A stretch of DNA of 64,000 nt from assembly GCA_051251595.1 (NCBI GenBank), contig JBPOFA010000009.1:124001-188000 (forward strand), in the 5' to 3' direction. Source of the stretch: NORP110 sp051251595 (lineage in GTDB: Bacteria > Pseudomonadota > Alphaproteobacteria > Rhodobacterales > Rhodobacteraceae). Positions 1-7,684 of this stretch are shown here, in pieces. Below the pieces are notes generated by a model. The model did no database searches and was not told the origin of the DNA. It worked only from the letters and a program-made list of their open reading frames with translations. Every line of letters begins with the position of its first letter. Positions within the stretch are counted from its first letter, which is position 1. The translations under genes and the position numbers were made by a program.

Positions 1-2
1 GG

Positions 3-164
3 GACTTGCGGGAAAAGGATTTTGTGTGGGTCGCGGGGCAATCTGGTGTCGGGTTTCAAACCGCCCCTGCGGCAAGTCAGTTGATCGCCGATCTTGTGGA
101 CGGACGCACCAGTGAGCTGCCCCCGCAAACGGTCGCAGCCCTGTCACCAGCAAGATTTGGCTAG
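3..164 (+). CDS. FAD-dependent oxidoreductase, C-terminal end only
   Basis: Only the last 53 codons lie in the window; the gene begins before base 1. The visible tail contains FVWVAGQSGVGFQTAPAAS followed by an alanine- and leucine-containing helix. This is the usual C-terminal FAD-contact segment of the D-amino-acid oxidase/glycine oxidase (DAO) fold, where a WxxGxxGxG-like loop closes over the flavin. The family oxidises amines or amino acids, but the substrate cannot be told from this fragment. The stop codon is directly followed by the stop codon of the opposite-strand Hint gene, so the two genes converge with no spacer. Confidence 0.75.
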   Translation, partial: DLREKDFVWVAGQSGVGFQTAPAASQLIADLVDGRTSELPPQTVAALSPARFG

Positions 165-806
165 TTAGGCCTGATCTGGAATATAGTCGAAATTCTCGAC
201 AACTTGGTATTCCGCCGGGGGATAGGCATTCGGTTCCCGCCGCAGCTGTGGAAAGCGACGCACCAAGTCTTCCCGTAGACACTCATCCAGGTTCTTTACC
301 GATCCGGCTGAGGGCAGAAAGCTTTCAGTCGGCAAACCGTTGCAGCTGAAAATTTGATGGCTGTCAAAGACAAGCGTGAAATAGCGCACCACAGCGGCAG
401 AGCGGTCGACATAGGCGGCATCACTGACGCCGGCCAAATCGCGCGCCTCAATCAGACAACATTTGGTGCGGTCCTGCCCCACCAAACGATAGCCCGGAAC
501 CAAGACGCGGTGATCTGGCGCAAGGCACAAATCACGTTGTGGCATCATCGGGCCAACCGCGCGGGGCTTGAAACGGATCGGGGCCAGTTCAGCATTCACG
601 GCCAAATCGGCAGCGGTCAGTTCCCGCTTCCACACCATGCGAACCGGCTGTAAACCGTTGTCCCGCGTTACAATAAGATCACCCGGTCGGACCAAATCTA
701 CACGACGTGGACCACAAGGCGTGCGCACATTGGCACCCTCAACAATTCCACCGGCAAATACCTGCATAGTCCGATTGGCATCCTCAATCTTTTTCAAATA
801 CGACAT
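165..806 (-). CDS. Hint-domain protein lacking the usual first cysteine
   Basis: A 213-residue protein with the Hint (hedgehog/intein) layout common in Rhodobacteraceae. Block A is GANVRTPCGPRRVDLVRPGD followed by LIVTRDNGLQPVR (residues about 24-56). A central APDHRVLV block stands where the histidine motif belongs, near residue 97, and the C-terminal block is FDSHQIFSCNGLPTESFLPS. In most relatives a CFTPGT motif opens the domain and its Cys is the nucleophile. Here the aligned residues read GIVEG, so that cysteine is absent and self-splicing chemistry is unlikely. A GAAGGTAG ribosome site precedes the chosen ATG, and the 13-base palindrome GACCAATTTGGTC lies at 818-830, just upstream. No secretion signal is seen. 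Role unknown. Confidence 0.75.
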   Translation of the reverse strand: MSYLKKIEDANRTMQVFAGGIVEGANVRTPCGPRRVDLVRPGDLIVTRDNGLQPVRMVWKRELTAADLAVNAELAPIRFKPRAVGPMMPQRDLCLAPDHRVLVPGYRLVGQDRTKCCLIEARDLAGVSDAAYVDRSAAVVRYFTLVFDSHQIFSCNGLPTESFLPSAGSVKNLDECLREDLVRRFPQLRREPNAYPPAEYQVVENFDYIPDQA

Positions 807-988
807 GCGCTACCTTCGACCAATTTGGTCCCCATCCACTCACGCATTATTGCAAAATAATTGTGTCGGAAATTGGGACAGTCATTGGATCTGTGACGGA
901 AAATGCTTAGGATTTGTCTAATAACTTTGGGCAAATCTATCCTTTAGAAAATACTAACGCTTTGAAATTTATATGAAATCGGAAAATC

Positions 989-1654
989 ATGTCTAAAAAA
1001 CTTGTGCTGCCAGACTCTCCAAGCGTTGCAAATGCCGCCAAAGACGGCCGCATGTCCGCACCGTCGGCCCGTCGCAATGCCCAGGCGATTCGCGATGTGG
1101 TTGCCCAGATGATTTCAGACAGGGGGAATGTCCTGGAAATTGCCAGCGGCACGGGGGAACATATCGTTGGCCTTGGGCAGGCGCACCCGGGTGTCACATG
1201 GCAGCCGACCGATATTGACCCGGACCGTTTGGTCAGCATCGCGGCCTGGATCGCAGCGCAAGGCGGCGATAATATCCTACCTCCGCTTGAATTGGATGTG
1301 TCCCAACCTGGCTGGTCCGACGGGTTTGCGCCGCAAGACGCGGTGCTTTTGTCCAACCTGTTGCATCTGGTCAGCCATGACACCGCCGAAAAAGTCGTTC
1401 GCGAAACTGCCGCCGTTCTAAGCCCGAACGGCGTTTCGATCTATTACGGCCCGTTCATGCGCGCCCAAAGTTTCGCGTCGCCCGGCGACCAGCAGTTTCA
1501 CCAAAGCCTTATCAGCCAAGACCCGCAGATCGGGTACAAGTCTTTTGAGCAGATCCAGTCCTGGCAGATAGAGGTCGGGTTGCAGCCGTTACCGCCTGTG
1601 CCAATGCCCGCCAACAACCTGATCCTGATCGCCCGTAAACCCGCCACGACGTGA
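989..1654 (+). CDS. DUF938 class I SAM-dependent methyltransferase
   Basis: A 221-residue protein matching the DUF938 family. SAPSARRNAQAI near residue 25 corresponds to the family's SPACERN motif. VLEIASGTGEHIVGL (residues about 48-62) is the SAM-binding motif I, WQPTDIDPDRLVSIAAW is the acidic loop region, and LLSNLLHLVSHDTAEK is followed by YYGPFMR, which corresponds to the family's INMIHI...YGPF block. Rossmann-type methyl transfer is implied, but the substrate of this family is not known to me. The gene stands alone on the + strand and converges on the dehydrogenase gene with a 13-base gap. The 182 bases upstream are AT-rich and must hold its promoter; I see no clear operator. Confidence 0.85.
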   Translation: MSKKLVLPDSPSVANAAKDGRMSAPSARRNAQAIRDVVAQMISDRGNVLEIASGTGEHIVGLGQAHPGVTWQPTDIDPDRLVSIAAWIAAQGGDNILPPLELDVSQPGWSDGFAPQDAVLLSNLLHLVSHDTAEKVVRETAAVLSPNGVSIYYGPFMRAQSFASPGDQQFHQSLISQDPQIGYKSFEQIQSWQIEVGLQPLPPVPMPANNLILIARKPATT

Positions 1655-1667
1655 CCTGATATCGGTC

Positions 1668-4154
1668 TTAGCCGTCGATGCGGATCACTGCGTTTTTAGG
1701 GTCATAAGGAGAGTCTTCGGCGACCTCTGCATCCCACAGCTGGTCAAACATTTTGACCCGAAGCTTTTGCCCGACGGTGGCAAGTTCTGGCTGCACATAT
1801 CCCATCCCGATTTGTTTTTGGAAATGCACCGAATAGCCGCCAGACGTCAGGCGCCCGACCTTTTTTCCGTCGTGATACAGGGCTTCTCTGCCCCATGGGT
1901 CAGCGTCCTGCGGGCCGTCGATCAGCAGGGTCACGCATTTGGAACGGATCCCGGTTTCCAGCATTTTTTCTTTGCCGTGGAATGACTTGTTCAGGTCCAC
2001 GAACCGATCCAATCCCGCCTCTAGCGGTGTGGCGTCGCGCCCAAGTTCTGTCCCGAAGGCCCGATACGACTTTTCCTGTCGCAGCCAGTTCTGCGCCCGC
2101 GCCCCGACCAGCTTCATTCCGTGTTTTTCACCCGCCGTCCGCAATTGATCCCAAAGATAGTTTTGCATCTCAATCGGATGGTGCAGTTCCCAGCCCAATT
2201 CTCCGGTATAGGCCACACGGATGGCGCGCACGGGGCACATGCCCAGTTCTATGTTGCGCATGGTCAGCCAGGGGAACCGTTTGTTAGACAGGACCGTGTC
2301 CGGGTCAGCATCTTTCACGAGCTCTTTCAGAATGTCCCGCGCGTTTGGACCGGCAAGGGCAAAGACCCCCCATTGCGTCGTCACGTCGTGGATGTCGATC
2401 CAGCCGAAGTCATCCATTTTATCGGCCGCTGCTTTTCGCAGATAATCGGCATCATAAGCTGTCCAGGCCCCCGCGGAGACAAGATAATATTCATCCTCGG
2501 CCAGGCGCACGATGGTGTATTCCGTTCGGGTCGTCCCGGTTTCCGTCAAGGCATAGGTCAGGTTGATGCGCCCGACATTCGGCAATTTGTTGCATGTGAA
2601 CCAATCGAGGAACGCGGTCGCACCCGGCCCGCGTACAAAATGTTTGGTGAAGGCTGTGGCGTCGATCAGACCGGCCGTTTCACGAATTGCCTGCGCCTCA
2701 TCCCTGGCATGGGTCCACCAGCCGCCGCGCCGAAAGCTGCGGGACGCATGATCATCGAACCCGGGTTCAGCGTAATAGTTGGGGCGTTCCCAACCGTTGA
2801 CCTGCCCAAACTGGGCACCGGCAGCTTTTTGACGGTCATAAGCGGGCGAGGTGCGCAACGGACGGGCCGCTTCGCGTTCTTCATCGGGGTGGTGCAGGAT
2901 AAAGACGTGGGAATAGCATTCTTCGTTCTTTTGCACCGCGTATTCAGTCGTCATCCAGTCGCCATAGCGCTTGGGGTCAAGGCTGGCCATGTCAATTTCG
3001 GCCTCGCCCTCTGTCATCATTTGCGCAAGGTAATGGCCCGTTCCGCCTGCGGCTGTGATGCCAAACGAAAAGCCTTCGGCCAGCCACATGTTGCGCAGGC
3101 CCGGTGCCGGGCCAACCAACGGGTTGCCGTCGGGTGTGTAGCAAATTGGACCGTTGAAATCATCCTTTAGCCCGACCGTTTCCGAGGACGGAATGCGGTG
3201 GATCATGGACATGTATTCTTCTTCGATCCGGTCCAGATCCAAGGGGAACAGATCTGCCCTAAAGCTATCCGGCACCGCATATTTGAACCGCGCCGGGGCC
3301 CCCTGTTCATAGGGGCCCAGGATCCAGCCACCGCGTTCTTCGCGAACATACCATTTCGCATCGGCATCCCGCAGCACAGGGTGTTCGCCGTGGGATTTGC
3401 GGTATTCCACCAACGCGGGATCAGGCTCTGTCACGATGTACTGATGTTCCACCGGGATGGCGGGGATTTTCAGCCCAAGCAGTTTTGCTGTGCGTTGCGA
3501 ATGGTTGCCCGTCGCCGTCACCACATGTTCTGCGGTGATCTCTGCGGTTTCTTCCGAGGGGATAAGGTTGCCGCCCTTTTCCACCATCTTGGTCAGCGAA
3601 ACGACCCATTCGCTGCCCGTCCAACGATAACCGTCCACTTGCCACCGACGTTCAATAACGCAGCCATGTTGGCGTGCGCCCTTGGCCATCGCCTGGGTCA
3701 GATCAGCCGGGTTGATATACCCATCTGTCGGGTGAAAAATCGCGCCTTTAAGGTCCTCTGTCCGTACAAGGGGCCACCGCTCGCGGATGTCAGAAGCGGA
3801 CAGCCATTCATACGGGATACCAACGCTTTCTGCGGTAGAGGCATAAAGCATGTATTCGTCCATCCGGGCATCTGTTTGCGCCATACGCAAATTTCCCACC
3901 ACGGAAAACCCTGCATCCAAACCTGTTTCGGCCTGCAGCGTTTTGTAGAAATTTACGGAATAGTCATGGATGTGACTGGTGGCATAGCCCATGTTGAACA
4001 AGGGCAGCAAACCCGCCGCATGCCATGTTGACCCCGATGTCAGCTCATCACGTTCCAACAGCATCGTGTCCCATCCGGCCTTGGCCAAATGATAGGCAAT
4101 GCCAGTGCCAACGGCACCGCCGCCGACAACAAGCGCTTTGACGTGGGTTTTCAT
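1668..4154 (-). CDS. FAD-dependent dimethylglycine/sarcosine dehydrogenase-family protein (GcvT-fused)
   Basis: An 828-residue two-part enzyme. The N-terminal DAO-fold half begins with the dinucleotide motif VVGGGAVGTGIAYHLAKAG and the segment ELTSGSTWHAAG. In dimethylglycine and sarcosine dehydrogenases the histidine of this segment carries FAD covalently. The C-terminal half (about residue 440 onward) is the folate-binding GcvT fold with its C-terminal barrel, including VAYTGELGWELHHP. Family enzymes oxidatively demethylate N-methylated glycines or related compounds and pass the methyl carbon to tetrahydrofolate, consistent with glycine-betaine use by marine bacteria. The exact substrate cannot be fixed from sequence, and dedicated betaine genes are absent nearby. 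The leader contains two strong hairpins (see the separate entry). Length is normal for the family. Confidence 0.85.
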   Translation of the reverse strand: MKTHVKALVVGGGAVGTGIAYHLAKAGWDTMLLERDELTSGSTWHAAGLLPLFNMGYATSHIHDYSVNFYKTLQAETGLDAGFSVVGNLRMAQTDARMDEYMLYASTAESVGIPYEWLSASDIRERWPLVRTEDLKGAIFHPTDGYINPADLTQAMAKGARQHGCVIERRWQVDGYRWTGSEWVVSLTKMVEKGGNLIPSEETAEITAEHVVTATGNHSQRTAKLLGLKIPAIPVEHQYIVTEPDPALVEYRKSHGEHPVLRDADAKWYVREERGGWILGPYEQGAPARFKYAVPDSFRADLFPLDLDRIEEEYMSMIHRIPSSETVGLKDDFNGPICYTPDGNPLVGPAPGLRNMWLAEGFSFGITAAGGTGHYLAQMMTEGEAEIDMASLDPKRYGDWMTTEYAVQKNEECYSHVFILHHPDEEREAARPLRTSPAYDRQKAAGAQFGQVNGWERPNYYAEPGFDDHASRSFRRGGWWTHARDEAQAIRETAGLIDATAFTKHFVRGPGATAFLDWFTCNKLPNVGRINLTYALTETGTTRTEYTIVRLAEDEYYLVSAGAWTAYDADYLRKAAADKMDDFGWIDIHDVTTQWGVFALAGPNARDILKELVKDADPDTVLSNKRFPWLTMRNIELGMCPVRAIRVAYTGELGWELHHPIEMQNYLWDQLRTAGEKHGMKLVGARAQNWLRQEKSYRAFGTELGRDATPLEAGLDRFVDLNKSFHGKEKMLETGIRSKCVTLLIDGPQDADPWGREALYHDGKKVGRLTSGGYSVHFQKQIGMGYVQPELATVGQKLRVKMFDQLWDAEVAEDSPYDPKNAVIRIDG

Positions 4155-4166
4155 GCTAAGGGCTCC

Positions 4167-4265
4167 GGACCAGGATGATTTCCCTTATAAATTGCCTTTT
4201 TTGGACATTAAGGGAAAGGTCCAGCCGACCCATTTTGTGGCGAAACCGACAGCTTTTCAGCTGCC
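4167..4265 (-). promoter_or_regulatory. Structured 5' leader of the demethylating dehydrogenase gene
   Basis: Read on the minus strand, two hairpins precede the gene at 1668-4154. The first (4246-4269 region) has a 10-pair stem, ACCGGCAGCT against AGCTGTCGGT, closed by a GAAA tetraloop. Its one G-U pair is favourable only on the minus strand. The second pairs 4179-4187 with 4209-4217 (TTTCCCTTA/TAAGGGAAA) across a 21-base loop and is extended by GGACC/GGTCC at 4167-4171 and 4218-4222. It ends just before the CGGAG ribosome-site-like stretch. No known riboswitch class was recognised. An RNA regulatory role is inference. Confidence 0.4.
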
Positions 4266-4381
4266 GGTCTTTTGGTTCTGAATTTTCCCCGATTGTCGTT
4301 AGCCCATGTGGCGCTGCGCATAGCCATGCCGGGCAATTGAAAGGCGACCCTGGGGGGATGGGCCAAGGTCGCCCGGCCGGT

Positions 4382-4873
4382 TTATTTCGGCAAAAGAACT
4401 GTGTCGATCACATGGATCACACCGTTGCTTGCTGAAACGTCAGCGGCCGTTACAGTCGCGTTGTTGACCGTTACACCGTCAGTCCCGTTGACCTTAAGTG
4501 TTTGACCTTCAACGGACGTCAAAGAGCCCTTCTTGCCCACCAAAGACGATGCCGGATAGTTGCCAGCAACCACGTGGTAGGTCAGGATTTTCACCAATTG
4601 GTCTTTGTTTTCCGGCTTGAGCAATGTTTCAACTGTGCCTTCAGGCAATGCTGCGAAGGCTTCGTTTGTCGGGGCGAATACTGTGAAGGGGCCGGGTCCC
4701 TTCAAAGTGTCCACAAGACCGGCCGCGCTGACGGCTGCTACGAGGGTAGAGAAATCGCTATTGGCCGAAGCGACATCAACGATATCGTCCCCTCCACCAG
4801 TTGTGGCACAGGCGGATACCATGGCTGCGACACTGATTGCTGCGAAAGTCTTAAGTGCAAAACGACGGTTCAT
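4382..4873 (-). CDS. Fasciclin-domain lipoprotein
   Basis: A 163-residue exported protein. The N-terminus MNRRFALKTF is followed by a hydrophobic stretch and the lipobox VSAC (Cys at about residue 22), so it is probably a lipid-anchored envelope protein. One fasciclin (FAS1) domain fills the rest. NSDFSTLVAAVSAAGLVDTL starts the domain, the H1 motif PFTVFAPTNEAFAALP follows, then LTYHVVAGNYPASSL, and finally NGVIHVIDTVLLP as H2. The gene is monocistronic and carries a well-formed RpoE-type promoter at 4925-4954. A fasciclin gene is, to my knowledge, among the core RpoE targets induced by singlet oxygen in Rhodobacter sphaeroides, which matches this context beside rpoHII. The molecular function of the domain in this response is not known. 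Confidence 0.92.
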   Translation of the reverse strand: MNRRFALKTFAAISVAAMVSACATTGGGDDIVDVASANSDFSTLVAAVSAAGLVDTLKGPGPFTVFAPTNEAFAALPEGTVETLLKPENKDQLVKILTYHVVAGNYPASSLVGKKGSLTSVEGQTLKVNGTDGVTVNNATVTAADVSASNGVIHVIDTVLLPK

Positions 4874-4924
4874 TTTGATGTCCCTTTTATTTGACTGGCT
4901 CGGATTTATTCACGAGCTATATTT

Positions 4925-4954
4925 TGTTTACGGGGCCGTGGCATATTTGGATCA
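4925..4954 (-). promoter_or_regulatory. RpoE (ECF sigma)-type promoter of the fasciclin gene
   Basis: On the minus strand TGATCC (4954-4949) is followed by exactly 18 bases and then TAAACA (4930-4925). This fits the Rhodobacter RpoE consensus TGATCC-N18-TAAnA in both elements and spacing. The fasciclin ATG lies about 50 bases further on. Confidence 0.7.
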
Positions 4955-5053
4955 TTTTTTGTGCACACGAATGTTTCTTTTGTTTTTTTACTTTTAAAAA
5001 CTGATAGATAGAGAAGCCCCGCCCCTTGAGGCTTCCCTTTACCGACGTCTGAA

Positions 5054-5932
5054 TTACGCCAGAAACTCGCGAACATCAGAGGCATTCGAAGCAAGCGCCT
5101 TGTGCATTTTCTTAAAGGCAATCGCTTCAATCTGACGGACACGCTCCTTAGAGATTCCCATTTCTCCCCCAAGGCTTTCCAGCGTCCGCGGTCGATCCAA
5201 AAGCTTGCGTTCTTTCACCACGAAACGTTCCCGTTCCGTCAGGATGTTCATGGCGTCCAAAATCCAGGATCGGATCACCGCGGCCTCGTTGCGTTGCAGG
5301 GTTTGATCTTCGGCCTGCTTGCTATCGTCTTCTAGGGCGTCGATCCATTCGCGCCCTTCTTCGTCCGTGGATTGGGGGGTATTCAGGGAATAGTCGGATC
5401 CGGACAATCGTCCCTGCATCATCTCAACATCTCGCAAGGGCACGCCGATCTCGCTGGCGATTTTCTGGCAAAGCTGATGATTGTCCAAAGGCTCTCCTTG
5501 GGCTGTTGCCTCGCGTTCAAGACGCGCCTGAATGCGTTTGAGGTTGAAGAAGAGCGATTTCTGCGATGCCGTTGATCCGGTCCGCACCAAGGACCAGTTG
5601 CGCAACACGAAATCCTGGATCGATGCTTTGATCCACCAGCGGGCATAGGTGGAAAAGCGAACACCCCGATCGGGGTCGAATTTCTCGGCAGCCTTCATCA
5701 GGCCAAGGCCAGCCTCTTGCACAAGATCGTTGATCGGTGCGCCGTAACGGCGAAACTTATATGCCATGGAAATCGCCAGCCGCATGTAGGCCGATATGAG
5801 GCGATGCAACGCTTTTTCATCGCGGTGATCCCGCCATGCGACTGCAAGACGTGTCTCGGTTTCCGCGTCCAGAATTTCTGCACGCATGGCATTGCCAGAG
5901 AAAGTTGAATTTAGGTTTCCATCAATCTTCAT
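5054..5932 (-). CDS. rpoH: RNA polymerase sigma factor RpoH, RpoHII type
   Basis: A 292-residue sigma-70 family factor. Region 2 is seen in LISAYMRLAISMAYKFRRYG, then NDLVQEAGLGLMKAAEKFD, then FSTYARWWIKASIQDFVLRNWS. The RpoH-box-like SQKSLFFNLKRIQ follows, and region 4 ends with PRTLESLGGEMGISKERVRQIEAIAF. The start MKIDGNLNST is preferred over an ATG 18 bases upstream because GGGAACGGGG lies before it and because RpoHII proteins of Rhodobacter begin similarly. Region 2 differs from the RpoHI type. RpoHII directs genes for singlet-oxygen and oxidative damage repair downstream of RpoE, and an RpoE-type promoter is present upstream. The gene is followed by the fasciclin gene, separated by a 180-base gap with its own promoter. 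Confidence 0.9.
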   Translation of the reverse strand: MKIDGNLNSTFSGNAMRAEILDAETETRLAVAWRDHRDEKALHRLISAYMRLAISMAYKFRRYGAPINDLVQEAGLGLMKAAEKFDPDRGVRFSTYARWWIKASIQDFVLRNWSLVRTGSTASQKSLFFNLKRIQARLEREATAQGEPLDNHQLCQKIASEIGVPLRDVEMMQGRLSGSDYSLNTPQSTDEEGREWIDALEDDSKQAEDQTLQRNEAAVIRSWILDAMNILTERERFVVKERKLLDRPRTLESLGGEMGISKERVRQIEAIAFKKMHKALASNASDVREFLA

Positions 5933-5982
5933 TTGCGACCCCGTTCCCATGTCGCCACAAAGGCGAGCATTGTTCGTTTAAG

Positions 5983-6012
5983 GGGTTACGCGGCGCGGCC
6001 GTGTTTGGATCA
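5983..6012 (-). promoter_or_regulatory. RpoE (ECF sigma)-type promoter of rpoHII
   Basis: On the minus strand TGATCC (6012-6007) is followed by an 18-base spacer and TAACCC (5988-5983). The -35 hexamer and spacing are identical to the fasciclin promoter and the -10 begins with the required TAA. The expected transcript starts near 5976, about 45 bases before the chosen rpoHII ATG. Confidence 0.65.
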
Positions 6013-6056
6013 CAAAAACATAGTTTTTTTCGCGACCTTCAGGGACGGTCTTTGGG

Positions 6057-7052
6057 TCATTCAAACTCTGGCACAACCAGATCAGGTGGCCGGTGACCAT
6101 CGGCAAAGGTCTGGATGTTCAGGATGACTTTTTCCCCCATCTCCAGCCGCCCCTCGACGGTGGCTGACCCCATATGCGGCAAAAGGACGACATTCGGCAA
6201 TTCCCGCAGTCGCGGATTGATTTGCGTTGCATGTTCAAAAACGTCCAACCCGGCCCCGGCGATCTGCCCGGTTCGCAGCATCCGCGTCAGCGCGTTTTCG
6301 TCGATCACTTCGCCCCGGGATGTGTTCACAATCACCGCTGTAGGTTTCATCAAGGCAAGCCGGCGTGCGTTCATCAAATGATAGGTTGCAGGCGTGTGGG
6401 GGGCGTTGATCGACAGAATGTCAACGCCCGCAACCAGCTGGTCAAGACTGTCCCACCAGGTCACGTTCAGCTCTGCCTCGATCTCTGGGTGCAGCCGCTT
6501 TCGATTGTTGTAATGCACATCCATGCCAAAGGCCTGCGCCCGGCGTGCAACAGCCTGCCCGATCCGTCCCATGCCAAGAATACCCAGCCTGCGACCAGCC
6601 AAACGCCCACCCAAAAAGGCAGTTGGGGCCCAGCCGACCCAGGTATCAGCCTGCATCGCGGCCAGGCCTTCTGGGATGCGGCGGGTGGTCGCCAAAATAA
6701 GCGCCATCGCCATGTCGGCAGTATCCTCTGTGACCACGCCGGGCGTGTTGGACACAAGGATGCCGCGTTGGCGCGCCGCTTGTGCGTCGATGTGATCAAC
6801 ACCAGCCCCGAAATTCGCAATCAGCTTTAGCCGGTCACCCGCCTGCATCAACAGATCCCTGTCGATGCGGTCCGACAATGTCGGCACCAAAATGTCCGCT
6901 CCGGTCATTTTTTCAAGCAAGGCCTCGCGGGACAGCGGCATGTCGTTGTGCCGCAAATCGACGTCAAACAGTTCCCGCATGCGGGTTTCAACCTGTGCGG
7001 GCAAACGTCGCGTGACAACAACACTCAGTTTCTCGGCGGGTATTTTTGGCAT
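6057..7052 (-). CDS. D-2-hydroxyacid dehydrogenase (glyoxylate/hydroxypyruvate reductase-like)
   Basis: A 331-residue protein from the start MPKIPAEKL; the longer open frame would run into the divergent SH3 gene. NAD(P) binding is shown by LGILGMGRIGQAVARRA (about residues 150-166). The catalytic set of the family is visible: Arg in VNTSRGEVID, Glu in GLDVFEHATQ, and His in VLLPHMGSAT. LIANFGAGVDHIDAQAA is the conserved hinge segment. The best family fit is the glyoxylate reductase/hydroxypyruvate reductase group, which reduces 2-oxoacids with NAD(P)H in C2 and serine metabolism. The cofactor and true substrate are not decided by sequence. It lies divergent from the SH3 gene over a 128-base gap. 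Confidence 0.9.
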   Translation of the reverse strand: MPKIPAEKLSVVVTRRLPAQVETRMRELFDVDLRHNDMPLSREALLEKMTGADILVPTLSDRIDRDLLMQAGDRLKLIANFGAGVDHIDAQAARQRGILVSNTPGVVTEDTADMAMALILATTRRIPEGLAAMQADTWVGWAPTAFLGGRLAGRRLGILGMGRIGQAVARRAQAFGMDVHYNNRKRLHPEIEAELNVTWWDSLDQLVAGVDILSINAPHTPATYHLMNARRLALMKPTAVIVNTSRGEVIDENALTRMLRTGQIAGAGLDVFEHATQINPRLRELPNVVLLPHMGSATVEGRLEMGEKVILNIQTFADGHRPPDLVVPEFE

Positions 7053-7180
7053 TCCCAGTCTTCCATTTTCGACATTCTGGTGGCAAACTGGCAAGGATCG
7101 GGAGAAGGCACAAGAAGAAGCCGTCCCGCGCCGCGGTTTGACCGCCGGTGAAAGAGGCAAATTTATTCGGGCGGTAAGAA

Positions 7181-7678
7181 ATGTCTGTCTTTGTACGCAT
7201 GGTGATTGCGGCAATTTCTGTTGTGATCGGAGGGACCGCTGTCGCGACAGAACGTGGCCCGGTGACAAACCTGCCTTTGCCCAGATTTGTATCCCTGAAA
7301 GCAAGCGAAGCAAACGTGCGCCGTGGCCCTTCCCTGTCCCACAAGATCGATTGGGTTTTGCGGCTGCGCAACATGCCCTTGGAAGTGACCGCAGAATACG
7401 GACATTGGCGACGCGTTCAGGACAAGGACGGCGTTGGTGGCTGGGTTCACTATTCTCTTTTGTCCGGTGTGCGCACGGTCATGATCGAAACCGATTTACT
7501 GCCGATCTATGCCAAGGCCGATGACAGTGCCCAGGTCAACGCCTACCTAGAGGCGGGCGTCGTCGCACGGCTTGGCAGCTGTGTTCCCGATTGGTGCCGC
7601 ATTCGTGCCGACGGGTATCGCGGCTGGGCCCACAAGGACTCTCTGTGGGGCGTCCTTCCTGACGAAATTCGGGAATAA
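7181..7678 (+). CDS. Secreted SH3-domain envelope protein
   Basis: A 165-residue protein with a signal peptide (MSVFVRMVIAAISVVIGGTAVA, cleavage expected after ATA or AVA). It carries two bacterial SH3 (SH3b/SH3_3) units. The first has ASEANVRRGPSLSHKIDWVLRLRNMPLEVTAEYGHWRRVQD followed by GWVHYSLLSG. The second, shorter unit has a tail reading CVPDWCRIRADGYRGWAHKDSLWG. Such domains commonly bind peptidoglycan or other wall polymers in the periplasm. Two cysteines in the second unit (SCVPDWC) could form a disulfide. The gene is followed six bases later by the capsule-type gene, so the two are probably co-transcribed. Confidence 0.88.
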   Translation: MSVFVRMVIAAISVVIGGTAVATERGPVTNLPLPRFVSLKASEANVRRGPSLSHKIDWVLRLRNMPLEVTAEYGHWRRVQDKDGVGGWVHYSLLSGVRTVMIETDLLPIYAKADDSAQVNAYLEAGVVARLGSCVPDWCRIRADGYRGWAHKDSLWGVLPDEIRE

Positions 7679-7684
7679 CCCGCG

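Noticed and set aside
940..960. TTTAGAAAATACTAAC before the DUF938 gene as a second Irr box
   Set aside because: Spacing is one base short and the right arm has mismatches, unlike the perfect box before nfu.
5000..5040. GAAGCC/GGCTTC hairpin after rpoHII as a terminator
   Set aside because: Only six pairs, a long loop and no adjacent T-run on the minus strand.
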